Assembly (NCBI RefSeq): GCF_001428605.1
Contig: NZ_LMID01000011.1
Span: forward strand, 553,072-617,071
DNA: 64,000 nt
Direction of reading: 5' to 3'
Origin: Sphingomonas sp. Root720
GTDB lineage: Bacteria > Pseudomonadota > Alphaproteobacteria > Sphingomonadales > Sphingomonadaceae
Shown: piece after piece, positions 1 through 7,942 of the stretch
Layout of the letters: every line of letters begins with the position of its first letter
Numbering within the stretch: the stretch's first letter is position 1
Translations under genes and position numbers: made by a program
Notes under the pieces: model-generated
Told to the model about the DNA's origin: nothing
Database searches by the model: none
What the model saw: only the letters and a program-made list of their open reading frames with translations

Positions 1-898
1 TGACGAGCTGGCGCAGGGTGCCGGGCTTCTCCCCGGTGCGGGCTAGGTGATCGAGATACATGGTCCAGATCGTCGGCACGCCGCCGGAAAAGGTAACGCC
101 CTCTTCGTGGATCAGGCTGTGCAGGCTGGCGGCGTCCATTCGGTCGCAAGGCAGCACCATCTTGCAGCCGTTGACCGCGGCGATGAAGGGCAGGCCCCAG
201 GCGGTGGCGTGGTAGAGCGACTGGCAGGGCATGATCGCGTCGAAGGCGGTGAAGCCCAGCGCACCGCCAAGGCCCCCGGCCATGGCGTGCAGCACCACCG
301 ACCGGTGGCTGTAGAGCACGCCCTTGGGATCGCCGGTGGTGCCTGATGTGTAGCAGAGGAAGGCGGCGCGGTTCTCGTCGAACAGCGGCCAGGCGAAGCC
401 GCCTTCTTCGGCCGCGAGCAGCGCCTCGTAGCCGGACGCGCCAAGGCCGTTGTCCAGCAGCCGTTCGGCATCGGTCAGCATCACATAATGCTCGATATGC
501 TCCAGCCGGGGCCGCAACCGCTCCACCAGCTCAAGGAAGTTGCGTTCGAAGAACAGCACCCGGCTGCCGGCATGATTGATCGTGAAAGCGATCTGCTCGT
601 CGCCCAGCCGCGGGTTGGCGGTATGAAGCACTGCGCCGAGACCTGGCACACCGTAGAACAGTTCCAGATGCCGGTGGGTGTTCCAGGCGAGCGACGTCAC
701 CCGGTCGCCGTCGCCGATGCCCAGGCGGATCAGCGCCTGCGCCAGCCGCCCCGCGCGCTCCTCGGCAGAGGCCCAGTCATGACGCCATGTCGGTTCGTCG
801 ACGAGCCGCGACACGATCTCGCGGTCGCCATGCGCCGCAGCGGCATAGCGGATTATGCCGCTGATCATCAGCGGTGCCGACTGCATCAAAGCTTCCAT
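1..898 (-). CDS. Fatty-acid/aryl acyl-CoA synthetase (AMP-binding), C-terminus beyond the window edge
   Basis: AMP-forming acyl-CoA ligase, which activates a carboxylic acid with ATP and CoA through an acyl-adenylate. The first 299 codons are inside the window. The start is ATG at 898 with GAGAGGA-type Shine-Dalgarno sequence just upstream. The adenylate-forming P-loop YTSGTTGDPKGV is readable near residue 185, followed by the family segment SLYHATAWGLPF and GGVPTIW. The N-terminal style (MEALMQSAPLMISGIIRYA) resembles medium/long-chain fatty acyl-CoA synthetases used in side-chain degradation. It points away from the FAH-family gene at 1128. Substrate cannot be told from the sequence; the catalytic C-terminal lysine region is outside the window. 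Confidence 0.9.
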   Translation of the reverse strand, partial: MEALMQSAPLMISGIIRYAAAAHGDREIVSRLVDEPTWRHDWASAEERAGRLAQALIRLGIGDGDRVTSLAWNTHRHLELFYGVPGLGAVLHTANPRLGDEQIAFTINHAGSRVLFFERNFLELVERLRPRLEHIEHYVMLTDAERLLDNGLGASGYEALLAAEEGGFAWPLFDENRAAFLCYTSGTTGDPKGVLYSHRSVVLHAMAGGLGGALGFTAFDAIMPCQSLYHATAWGLPFIAAVNGCKMVLPCDRMDAASLHSLIHEEGVTFSGGVPTIWTMYLDHLARTGEKPGTLRQLV

Positions 899-1127
899 CC
901 TGTCCTCTCGATCGGGCTTTGCCGCAGCATAGAGGCTATCGCCCGATCGCGTCATGATTGCTTTGCCGAACCGCCATCAACGCGGCTGATGGAGCAGGCA
1001 TCAATTTTGGCGATGGCGCGCCGCGAAAAGCATCATGCGGGCGGCGACAGCCCCGCTGCTAAACGCGATTCCGCCGAAAAGCCGATCGAGACACGTCCGG
1101 CAGGATCAGGTGTGGGATGCCGCGTAG

Positions 1128-2108
1128 ATGAAGTTGTACACCTTTCTCCTCGATGGGCAGGAGCGGCTCGGCGTCGAGACGAGCGACGGCCGCTTGCTCG
1201 ATCTCGAGCATGCCCATGATCTGCTGCGCCAGACGCACTTCGCCCCCTTCGCTTCCATGCTGGCGCTGATCGAGGGCGGTGCGGTCGCGCTCGACATGAC
1301 GCGCGACATGCTGGTCGGGGCGCCTGACGAGGCGCTTCACGATCTCGCGTCCGCCACGCTCGCCCCGCCGATACCGCGCCCGCGCAAGATCCGTGGTTTC
1401 TCGGTCTATGAGCGGCATCTGCGCCAGGCGGTCGAGGGCGCGGCGCGGATGCTCGCGGCGCGCGAGCCCGATCCCGAAGCCGCCTATCAGGCGGCGCGGC
1501 AGGCCTCAAATCTTGAAGCTTTGGTCGGCCCCGGCTGGCGCGCGACCCCGGGCTATTATTATTCGGATTGCACCGCCGTCACCGCGACCGGCGGCGAGGT
1601 TCGCTGGCCCGATTATTCGGACTGGATCGACTATGAGCTGGAGCTGGTCGCGATCATCGGCCGGCAAGGCAAGGACATCGCCGCCGATCAGGCGCAGGGC
1701 CATATCTTCGGCTATTCGATCTTCAATGATCTCAGCGCGCGCGACGCGCAATTCAAGGCGATGGCGACGGGCCTCGGCGTTGGCAAGGGCAAGGATTTCG
1801 ACCAGTCCAATCCGTTTGGCCCGTGCATCGTCACCGCCGATGAGATCCCCGACCCTTACGCGCTGAAGGTGGCGGTGCGGGTCAATGGCGAAACCTGGTC
1901 GAGCGGCACCGCGGAGGGTCCCTACTGGCGCTTCGCCGATTGCATCGCCTATGCCAGCCAGTCACAGACCATCTATCCGGGCGAGCTGTTCTCGACCGGT
2001 TGCGTCGTCGATTGCTGTTCGATGGAATTGCAGCGCCATGTCCTGCGCGGCGACCGGATCGAGCTGGAGGTCGGGGGCATCGGCGTGCTGCGAACGCGGA
2101 TCATCTGA
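1128..2108 (+). CDS. Fumarylacetoacetate hydrolase (FAH) family protein
   Basis: 326-aa member of the FAH superfamily, which hydrolyses or decarboxylates beta-diketo/2-hydroxy-dienoate ring-cleavage products with a divalent metal. The C-terminal two thirds carry the family signature: DYELELVAIIGRQGKD with metal-binding acidic residues near residue 168, then GYSIFNDLSARDAQ. The N-terminal part with RKIRGFSVYERH resembles the longer fumarylacetoacetase-like subgroup. It is followed 14 bp later by a carboxymuconolactone-decarboxylase-like gene on the same strand, so the two probably form a small operon for aromatic ring-cleavage products. A second, shorter FAH-family gene lies at 61226. The precise substrate is not predictable. 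Confidence 0.88.
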   Translation: MKLYTFLLDGQERLGVETSDGRLLDLEHAHDLLRQTHFAPFASMLALIEGGAVALDMTRDMLVGAPDEALHDLASATLAPPIPRPRKIRGFSVYERHLRQAVEGAARMLAAREPDPEAAYQAARQASNLEALVGPGWRATPGYYYSDCTAVTATGGEVRWPDYSDWIDYELELVAIIGRQGKDIAADQAQGHIFGYSIFNDLSARDAQFKAMATGLGVGKGKDFDQSNPFGPCIVTADEIPDPYALKVAVRVNGETWSSGTAEGPYWRFADCIAYASQSQTIYPGELFSTGCVVDCCSMELQRHVLRGDRIELEVGGIGVLRTRII

Positions 2109-2122
2109 GAGAAGGCCGGGCT

Positions 2123-2662
2123 ATGGAACAAGGCAAGCGTATCGCGGTCGATCTGGTGCAGCAGAGCGATCATCCCGACGTCGCCGACACCTTCGCGCGA
2201 TTGAAGGCCAAGCCGATCGGCATCGTCAACATCCACCGCACCCTCGCGAACAGCCCGGCGGTATTCGACCGATTCATCGCCCTGGCGCATGCGCTGCGCT
2301 TCGAAACCGAGCTCGATCCGGGCGAGCGCGAGCTGGCGATCCTATGCGTGCTCGAACGGCATCAGGGCGATTATGAACTGGACAAGCATCGCATGATCGC
2401 CCGCGCCGCTGGGGTGAGCGAGGCGAAGATCGCCCATGTCCGAGCGCCCGATGCCCAGCCGAGTCTTTTCTCCGATCGCGAGCGCGCGATCCTGACCTTC
2501 GCCGAGCAGTTCGCCGCCGATCCGGGCGAGCGCCCGGCGCACGTCGAAACGGCGATCGAGGCCCATCTCGACAATCGCCAGAGGATCGAGTTGGGGCTGA
2601 CCCTGGCGCTCTATCTGGGCCTGGCCCATTTCACGGCATTGCTGGACGTGCCCGAGGATTGA
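2123..2662 (+). CDS. Carboxymuconolactone decarboxylase-like (AhpD-fold) protein
   Basis: 179-aa AhpD-fold protein. The conserved core RELAILCVLERHQGDYELDKH followed by ARAAGVSEAKI (about residues 70-105) matches the carboxymuconolactone-decarboxylase-like pattern. There is no CxxC pair, so it is unlikely to be a peroxidase partner of the AhpD type. ATG 2123 is chosen because it sits 14 bp after the upstream stop, has GAGAAGG nearby, and gives the usual family length; the frame stays open further upstream but that part overlaps the FAH gene. Probably acts with the FAH-family enzyme. Confidence 0.8.
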   Translation: MEQGKRIAVDLVQQSDHPDVADTFARLKAKPIGIVNIHRTLANSPAVFDRFIALAHALRFETELDPGERELAILCVLERHQGDYELDKHRMIARAAGVSEAKIAHVRAPDAQPSLFSDRERAILTFAEQFAADPGERPAHVETAIEAHLDNRQRIELGLTLALYLGLAHFTALLDVPED

Positions 2663-2714
2663 CGTTCGGGCTCCCGACAGGGAGTCTAGGAGGATCGAAG
2701 GAGAGGATGCCGAC

Positions 2715-3653
2715 GTGCCGTTTCGCGGATCGCTGCAGGATATCAGGCTTTTCGTCGCCGCCTATGAGGAGAAGAGCTTCACTGCGGCGGCGCAGCGCGA
2801 GAACAGCACCCAGTCGGGCGTTTCGCACCATATCCGCCAGCTGGAGATGCTGCTCAACGTCAAGCTGTTCGTGCGCGAGAAGGTGGGCGTCACCGCGACG
2901 CCCGTCGCCGACATCTTCTACCGCAAATGCATCGAGACCCTGCGCGGCATCGACGACGCGACCAACCGGGTCGCCCAGTTCGTTCCCGGCCATCAGGGCA
3001 CCTTCACCGTCGGCATCATCCCGGCGCTGACCCACCGGATCGTCGCCCCCACCCTGATGCGCTTCGCCCAGAGCCATCCCAATGTGAAGGTGCGGATCGT
3101 CGAGAGCTTCGGATCGCTGCTGCCGCAGATGATCGCGTCTGGCGAACTCGATTTCGCAATCAGCACCCTGCATGGCGGCGAAACCGGCATCCGCGCCCGG
3201 CAGCTTCTGATCACCCCCGAATGTCTGGTGTCGCAGGCGACGCCCGAGCAGCCGGGGCCGCTCACCACCGCGCCGCCCAACCGTCCGATCAATATCGCCT
3301 GGGCGAGCCGGATGGAGGGCCGCCGCGCCGCGATCATGGCCTGCCTGAGCGCGCACGACATCACCGTCGACGCCGAGTTGGAGATCGATTCGGCTCTGGC
3401 GATGCTCGACCTGGTCGGGCGAAGCGACTGGCGCACCGTCACCCCCTGCCTGATGATAGATCCCGAGGCGGACCGGCAGCGCTTCGCCATCTACCCCTTG
3501 CGCGATCCCGACGTCGATTTCTCGATCATGCTGCTGGAGCGGACCGCCAATGTCCTGGTCCCCGAGGCCGAGGCCTTCGTCGAGATGTTCACCGAGGAAG
3601 CGCGGCGCGCCTCCGATGGCTGGATGGAGCGTTTCGCGGTCGCGCAGGTCTGA
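2715..3653 (+). CDS. LysR-family transcriptional regulator
   Basis: 312-aa LysR-type regulator. The winged helix-turn-helix is at residues 5-65 (DIRLFVAAYEEKSFTAAAQ, then SHHIRQLE and KLFVRE), followed by a periplasmic-binding-like effector domain starting near residue 95 (GTFTVGIIPALTHRIV). Start is GTG 2715, 8 bp after GGAGAGG; no in-frame ATG fits better. It is 52 bp downstream of the AhpD-fold gene on the same strand and upstream of the LLM monooxygenase, so it likely controls one or both catabolic units in response to an aromatic or related inducer (inference). Confidence 0.9.
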   Translation: MPFRGSLQDIRLFVAAYEEKSFTAAAQRENSTQSGVSHHIRQLEMLLNVKLFVREKVGVTATPVADIFYRKCIETLRGIDDATNRVAQFVPGHQGTFTVGIIPALTHRIVAPTLMRFAQSHPNVKVRIVESFGSLLPQMIASGELDFAISTLHGGETGIRARQLLITPECLVSQATPEQPGPLTTAPPNRPINIAWASRMEGRRAAIMACLSAHDITVDAELEIDSALAMLDLVGRSDWRTVTPCLMIDPEADRQRFAIYPLRDPDVDFSIMLLERTANVLVPEAEAFVEMFTEEARRASDGWMERFAVAQV

Positions 3654-3784
3654 CCGCGCGCCCGGTTCATCAACCGGGGACATGAACCCGACGCAAATTC
3701 ATAATGCCGGATCGTCGAACCGCCGCTGCTATGCCGGTTCCAACAGCTTCCGCGCCTAGCGACAGCATCAGTGATGAGGATGGC

Positions 3785-5134
3785 ATGCCGAAAGAGATCA
3801 GGCTCAACGTGCTCGAGCAGGGCAACCCCAGCTTCCAGGCCTTCGGCCTGTGGGCGCACCCCCGCGACAAGGCGGTCGATTATCTGAAGCTCGATTACTG
3901 GCTGAACTATGCCCGTCTCGCCGAGCGCGGGTTGTTCGACAACTTCTTCATGGCCGACGTCTACGGTATGCCCGACGTCTACCAGGGCAAGGCCGATGGC
4001 GCGCTGCGCAACGGATCGCAGGCCCCCAGTCTCGATCCGTCGGTCATCGTCACGGCCATGTCGACGGTCACCACCAATCTCTGCTTCACGATGACGGGCA
4101 GCGCCTCCTACGAAAGCCCCTATAGCTTCGCGCGGCGCATCTCGACGATGGACCATCTGATGAACGGCCGGCTCGGCTGGAACATCGTCACCTCCTACCT
4201 GCGCTCGGGCGCGCTCGCGATGGGCCGCACGGGCCTCGCCGAGCATGATCTGCGCTACGAGATGGCAGACGAATTCCTGGAGGGAGTCTATCGCCTGTGG
4301 GAAGGCAGCTGGGCCGAAGGCGCGCTGAAGAAGGACAAGGAGGCACGCGTCTATGCCGATCCGGACCTGATCGACACGGTCGATTTCCGTGGCGAATATC
4401 ACAGCTTCCAGGCGATCGCCCCGGTCGAGCCCTCGCCCCAGCGCACGCCCGTCCTGTTCCAGGCGGGCGGCTCCGAGCGCGGCCGCCGCTTCGCCGCCAC
4501 CCATGCCGAGGGCGTCTATCTGAACGGCACCAAGCCCGAGCTGGTCGCGGCACAGGTGGCAAGGGTCCGCGCGGCGGCGGAGGCCGAGGGGCGCAACCCG
4601 CAGTCGATCAAATTCTTCACAGGCATCTCGGTGTTCGTCGACGAAACCGAGGAATTGGCGAAGGCGCGCTACGCCGATTACAAGCGCTATAGCAGCTTCG
4701 AAGGACTGATTTCGATGATGTCGGGGGCGATGGGAATCGACCTGTCCAAATATCCGCTCGACGAACCGATCGTCTATCAGAAGAACGACGCCAACCAGTC
4801 GGCGCTGGAGATGTTCACCCGCAACAACGCTTGGACCCTCCGCCAGGTGCTCGACGAAAAGGCGCTGTGCGGTACCAATGTCGCCTTCATTGGATCGGCC
4901 GAACAGGTCGCCGACGAGATGATCCGCTGGATGGACGAGGCCGATATCGACGGGTTCAACATCGCCCGCATCGTCGCGCACGAGACGCTGGAGAACTTCA
5001 TAGACATGGTCGTGCCCGAGCTGCAGAAGCGCGGCCGCTACAAGACCGCCTACCAGCCGGGTACCTTCCGCGAAAAGCTGTTCGGCCACCGCCGCATCGA
5101 CAGCGACCATCTGGCGGGCAGCTTCAGCCGGTAG
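3785..5134 (+). CDS. LLM-class flavin-dependent monooxygenase (NtaA/SnaA/DszA type)
   Basis: 449-aa flavin-dependent oxygenase of the bacterial luciferase superfamily, using FMNH2 from a separate reductase. Hallmarks of the NtaA/SnaA/DszA subgroup are the start ATG 3785 with FQAFGLWAHPRD, SYESPYSFARRISTMDHL and NGRLGWNIVTS in the first 150 residues, and FQAGGSERGRRFAATHAEGV near residue 225. Family members act on nitrilotriacetate, dibenzothiophene sulfone or alkyl/aryl substrates. The frame is open 27 codons further up, but those residues are low-complexity and lack family similarity. No flavin reductase gene is adjacent. Confidence 0.9.
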   Translation: MPKEIRLNVLEQGNPSFQAFGLWAHPRDKAVDYLKLDYWLNYARLAERGLFDNFFMADVYGMPDVYQGKADGALRNGSQAPSLDPSVIVTAMSTVTTNLCFTMTGSASYESPYSFARRISTMDHLMNGRLGWNIVTSYLRSGALAMGRTGLAEHDLRYEMADEFLEGVYRLWEGSWAEGALKKDKEARVYADPDLIDTVDFRGEYHSFQAIAPVEPSPQRTPVLFQAGGSERGRRFAATHAEGVYLNGTKPELVAAQVARVRAAAEAEGRNPQSIKFFTGISVFVDETEELAKARYADYKRYSSFEGLISMMSGAMGIDLSKYPLDEPIVYQKNDANQSALEMFTRNNAWTLRQVLDEKALCGTNVAFIGSAEQVADEMIRWMDEADIDGFNIARIVAHETLENFIDMVVPELQKRGRYKTAYQPGTFREKLFGHRRIDSDHLAGSFSR

Positions 5135-5190
5135 GGGATGGGAGAGGAGGGGGCGTGCCTTCTCCTCCCGATCCCGTCCCGCTGAACAGG

Positions 5191-5277
5191 TTTCGGCATC
5201 CACCGGGCGGGCAGCTTGTCGTTTCGCCTGGCGATTCGTGCGTGCGCTTTTGCCGTGCAGGCGGCGGGATGCCGAAA
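5191..5277. repeat. Widely spaced perfect 11-bp inverted repeat between convergent genes
   Basis: TTTCGGCATCC at 5191-5201 is mirrored exactly by GGATGCCGAAA at 5267-5277, with 65 bp between. It lies in the 176-bp gap between the convergent LLM monooxygenase and GST genes. A G-rich/C-rich imperfect hairpin (about 5135-5175) precedes it and may serve as a terminator for the monooxygenase. Function unknown. Confidence 0.5.
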
Positions 5278-5310
5278 TATCTTCGGCGTGACGTTCCCGC
5301 GGCGCGGGGC

Positions 5311-6096
5311 TCAGCCCAGCATCGATAGATAGTAACGCCGCGGCTCGTCGGCCATGGCGTCCTTGATCTCCTGGAGCAGCGCAGGGTCGGCCATCTCCAG
5401 CAGCCGCGCGGTAGAGGGGCGGGTTGCCAGCCGCGCCCACCAGGCGGCGACCTTGGGACGGTTCGCCCAGGCCGGGTCCAGCCCGAATTCGACGAAGCGC
5501 AGCATGATCGGCAGCATCGCGCAGTCGGCCAGGCTGATCGCATCGCCCACCAGCCAGTCGCGGTCGCCAAGCGCCGCCTCGACGTCGTCGAGCATCTTGC
5601 GCAGCTGGGCCAGCCCTGCGGTCACGAAGGGGCTGGCAGTGCCCTTCCGCACGCAATCCTCGCGCATCAGCCGGTCGCCATGGTTGACCATCGCGTCGAG
5701 CATCGCCTTCAGCCGCGCCTCGTCGACGGGGTCTCCGAACATCGATCGGATGAAGGTGGCGGCGGTGATCGCGCCCAGGGCCGGGAAATATTTCTCGTCG
5801 ACCCGCTTCAGCCAGTGGTCGACCTTGATCCGCTCCCAGGGATGCGCGGGTTGCAGCGCCGGGCCGTCATAGGCCTCATCCAGATAGCGCATGATCAGCG
5901 AGGATTCGACCAGCGGGCGTCCGGCGTCGTCGACGAAGGTTGGCACGACCCCGTCGGGGTTGAGCGCGCGATAGCCGGGGGTACGCAGATACTCGCGCTG
6001 CAGCTCGCGGGTCTGGACCGGCGCGCCTTTTTCGAACAGGGCGGACAGCGCCTTCCGCGCGCAGGTCGCGTGGTGCATCACCAGCAGTTCAGCCAT
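5311..6096 (-). CDS. Glutathione S-transferase
   Basis: 261-aa GST. The thioredoxin-like N-terminal domain (residues 1-80) has HHATCARKAL, placing a possible catalytic cysteine or serine-like nucleophile at residue 12, and the glutathione-binding VPTFVDD and ESSLIMRYLDE. The alpha-helical C-terminal domain (90-220) contains the usual SLADCAMLPIM helix. It conjugates or reductively processes electrophiles; in sphingomonads GSTs often take part in aryl-ether or dehalogenation pathways. It is 12 bp downstream of the cupin gene on the same strand, so the two are probably co-transcribed. Confidence 0.9.
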   Translation of the reverse strand: MAELLVMHHATCARKALSALFEKGAPVQTRELQREYLRTPGYRALNPDGVVPTFVDDAGRPLVESSLIMRYLDEAYDGPALQPAHPWERIKVDHWLKRVDEKYFPALGAITAATFIRSMFGDPVDEARLKAMLDAMVNHGDRLMREDCVRKGTASPFVTAGLAQLRKMLDDVEAALGDRDWLVGDAISLADCAMLPIMLRFVEFGLDPAWANRPKVAAWWARLATRPSTARLLEMADPALLQEIKDAMADEPRRYYLSMLG

Positions 6097-6108
6097 GGCT
6101 GTGTCTCC

Positions 6109-6906
6109 TCAGGCTTGTTCGAGCACGCTGGTCTCGATCATTTCCAGCTCGTCGGACATGGCACGCTGCTCGCAGGCGACGCCTTTCGGCAGGACGACGA
6201 TATCGCCGGTTTCGACGCGGAGGGTCTGGCCGTCGATGTCCACGTCCATCCAGCCTTGCATCACCATCAGGAACCGGTAGCGGTCGTCATGCGCCAGCGA
6301 TCCCGGCTCGAACGGGCTGGTGCGCGAGCGGCGCAGGCGCCGGATACGGAACCGGCGGTCATAGGGCCCCATCACCGGGTAGAGATAGGCGATCACCCCG
6401 CGCGCCTCGCCTTGGCGGATCGCGGCGCTGCTGCCCCAGGTGCGCGCTGGGGTGTCGATGTCCGAAGCGGGTTCGACCCCTTCGACCGTGCCGAAGCTTC
6501 CCGGAAAGGTGATCTCGGCGACCTGATAGTCGGAGGACGGATTGCTCACGTCGTGCATCACATGGCCGGGAATGAAGAGGATGTCGCCCTTGCCCGCGCG
6601 GCCATAGCGGCCGCCCCGATAGCCCAGCTCGATCGATCCTTCGAGCACCATCGCCACCTGCAGGTCGCAGTCATGATGGTGCCAGGGGCTGCCGAAGGCG
6701 GGCTTGTCGATGAAATGGCCGGGGACGGTGGAGATGGAGCGAGCATCGCCGCCGGTGATCTCCTGCAGCCTGTAGTCGATCGTCCAGCCCGCCGCCGAGC
6801 GGTGCGCTTGGCCAGGCTGGTGCGGCAGCTCAATGCGATGGTCGCCGGCCTTGCGCACATAGGCGCGGATCAGCGTCGCGCTGTCGCTGGTCTGGTGATC
6901 GGCCAC
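6109..6906 (-). CDS. Bicupin protein, possible ring-cleavage dioxygenase-like
   Basis: 265-aa protein with two cupin barrels. The N-terminal barrel has the metal-ligand cluster PWHHHDCDLQVAMVLEG near residue 70 and a matching IPGHVMHDV; the C-terminal barrel (MVMQGWMDVDIDGQTL) lacks a histidine cluster, so only one metal site is likely. This layout resembles gentisate-type or cysteine-type dioxygenases, but no assignment is secure. GTG 6906 is preferred because GGGAGAG lies 4-10 bp upstream; the open frame continues upstream without a good ribosome site. Divergent from the dehydrogenase at 7058 across 151 bp, which should hold both promoters. Confidence 0.72.
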   Translation of the reverse strand: MADHQTSDSATLIRAYVRKAGDHRIELPHQPGQAHRSAAGWTIDYRLQEITGGDARSISTVPGHFIDKPAFGSPWHHHDCDLQVAMVLEGSIELGYRGGRYGRAGKGDILFIPGHVMHDVSNPSSDYQVAEITFPGSFGTVEGVEPASDIDTPARTWGSSAAIRQGEARGVIAYLYPVMGPYDRRFRIRRLRRSRTSPFEPGSLAHDDRYRFLMVMQGWMDVDIDGQTLRVETGDIVVLPKGVACEQRAMSDELEMIETSVLEQA

Positions 6907-7057
6907 GTCTCTCTCCCTTGGTCTTGCCGCCACGCTACCAGCCCCGGTCCGCCGCGAGGCATTAGAATTTCGCGAATGCGACATGCGATCATTTGATGGG
7001 CGGCCCGCGATGCGCTGGGTTAGCCACGCCTGACGGAAAGACGTGAGGGGAGAGGAT

Positions 7058-7942
7058 ATGGCGGCGATCGGCTTCATCGGCCTGGGCTCCATGGGGCTAT
7101 GCCTCGCCACGCGGTTGATCGAGCATGGCTGGGCGGTGGCGGGCCACGATCCCGCGCCCGGCCCGGCCCAGGCTTTTGTGGCGGCCGGCGGCGAGCTGGC
7201 AGCGTCGCTGCCCGATCTGGTGCGTAACTGCCCGGTGCTGCTCGTCGCGCTGTCGAGCCGCGCCGCCTATGATCAGGTGCTGGCCGGGATCGCGGCGGCC
7301 GGCGGCGGCGGCTGGCTGATCGACATCAACACGCTCGACCCCGCCGAGAAGCTGGCCGCGCGGGATCGCATGGCCGGGACCGGCTGGACGATGCTCGATT
7401 GTACCGTCAGCGGCACCCCGGTGATGGTCGAGAAGGATCTACACAGCCTCTATGTCAGCGGCGGCCCGGTCGAGGGCGATCTGGAGCGGATGATCGCCGA
7501 CATGGCCGTGAAGCGCTTCGATGTCGGCGCTTTCGGCAACGCCGCGCGGATCAAGCTGGTGATCAATATGATGGTGATCTGCCATAATGTCGTCGCCGCC
7601 GAGGCAATGGGCCTCGGCCTCAAGGCGGGTCTTGACCCCGATCAGCTCTACGAACTGATCACCGCCAGCGCGGGCACCTCGCGCATTTTCGAGGTGCGCG
7701 GACGAATGATGGCGACGGGGGTCTATCCGCCTGAGACGATGTATTCGCTCATCGCCGACAAGGACGGGCCGACCATCGCCGATTTCGCGCGGGGCCTGCG
7801 GGTGCCGCTGACGATGCTACCGCCGGCCATCCAGGCGCATATCGACGCGCTGACCACCCGCTGGGGCGAAACCGACCCCGCGTCGCTCTGCGCGGTGATC
7901 GAGGACCGCATCGGCCACCGCCGCCAGGACGCCACCCGATGA
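7058..7942 (+). CDS. NAD(P)-dependent beta-hydroxyacid dehydrogenase
   Basis: 294-aa member of the 3-hydroxyisobutyrate/6-phosphogluconate dehydrogenase superfamily. The Rossmann motif GFIGLGSMG opens the protein, the substrate-loop region DCTVSGTPVM is near residue 115, and the catalytic lysine sits in RIKLVINMM near residue 170. ATG 7058 has GAGGGGAGAGG upstream. It oxidises a beta-hydroxy acid to the semialdehyde or ketone. The stop overlaps the start of the GMC oxidoreductase by 4 bp, so the two dehydrogenases are translationally coupled and probably act in sequence on one side chain (inference). Confidence 0.9.
   Translation: MAAIGFIGLGSMGLCLATRLIEHGWAVAGHDPAPGPAQAFVAAGGELAASLPDLVRNCPVLLVALSSRAAYDQVLAGIAAAGGGGWLIDINTLDPAEKLAARDRMAGTGWTMLDCTVSGTPVMVEKDLHSLYVSGGPVEGDLERMIADMAVKRFDVGAFGNAARIKLVINMMVICHNVVAAEAMGLGLKAGLDPDQLYELITASAGTSRIFEVRGRMMATGVYPPETMYSLIADKDGPTIADFARGLRVPLTMLPPAIQAHIDALTTRWGETDPASLCAVIEDRIGHRRQDATR

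Noticed and set aside
3491..5656. 721-codon minus-strand frame across the LLM monooxygenase
   Set aside because: It spans two genes and the gap between them and has no domain pattern, whereas the plus-strand monooxygenase has full motifs.
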